Below are positions 6,910 to 6,936 of a DNA stretch of 6,936 bases, piece by piece. The translations under genes were made by a program, and so were the position numbers. The stretch lies in assembly GCA_937930135.1 (NCBI GenBank), contig CALGVO010000217.1:1-6936 (forward strand), in the 5' to 3' direction. This DNA comes from an uncultured Synechococcus sp. (lineage in GTDB: Bacteria > Cyanobacteriota > Cyanobacteriia > PCC-6307 > Cyanobiaceae). The notes beneath the pieces are model-generated. The model was not told where the DNA came from. It worked only from the letters and a program-made list of their open reading frames with translations, and ran no database searches. Positions within the stretch are counted from its first letter, which is position 1. The number at the start of each line of letters is the position of its first letter.

Positions 6910-6936
6910 TTGCCTGCATTCTCGGCGACGCTGGCA

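Overview
The window is GC-rich, densely packed chromosomal DNA. It most resembles an alpha-cyanobacterium of the marine or euryhaline Synechococcus/Cyanobium group. The support for this is a short CP12 ending in NPEAPECRVYDD, a 329-residue Obg GTPase without a C-terminal OCT domain, a DUF2301-type membrane protein of a kind found mainly in cyanobacteria, and the very short intergenic gaps. Lineage is inferred from protein resemblance by eye; no database search was possible.

Layout. (1) 1-1058, minus strand: a MalK/UgpC-type sugar ABC transporter ATPase, cut off at its C-terminus by the window edge. (2) 1059-1118: a 60-bp divergent gap, followed by the GTG-started GTPase gene obgE (1119-2108, plus) and a 60-residue acidic conserved-looking small protein (2202-2384, plus). 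(3) A 10-bp-stem hairpin (2427-2451) lies between that gene and cp12 (2495-2713, minus), where the two converge. (4) cp12 diverges from an unrecognised 161-residue protein (2877-3362, plus) across a 163-bp gap that holds two inverted repeats. (5) 3343-6898, minus: a three-gene overlapping operon read right to left, consisting of an Ecm4/YqjG-type glutathione transferase, a DUF2301-type six-helix membrane protein and a Uup-like ABC-F ATPase. The stop and start codons overlap as ATGA and GTGA. The last gene runs 20 bp tail-to-tail into the 161-residue gene.

How the genes fit together. This is mostly core-genome material: ribosome-associated or stress GTPases and ATPases (ObgE, ABC-F), redox control of the Calvin cycle (CP12), glutathione-dependent quinone detoxification (GST) and solute uptake (MalK-like). 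I see no phage, transposon, CRISPR, toxin-antitoxin or defence system. The points most worth following up are a 27-residue insertion in the helical subdomain of the MalK-like ATPase, a CP12 that lacks the whole N-terminal cysteine half, an NKxE in place of NKxD G4 box in ObgE, and the translationally coupled GST / membrane protein / ABC-F trio.
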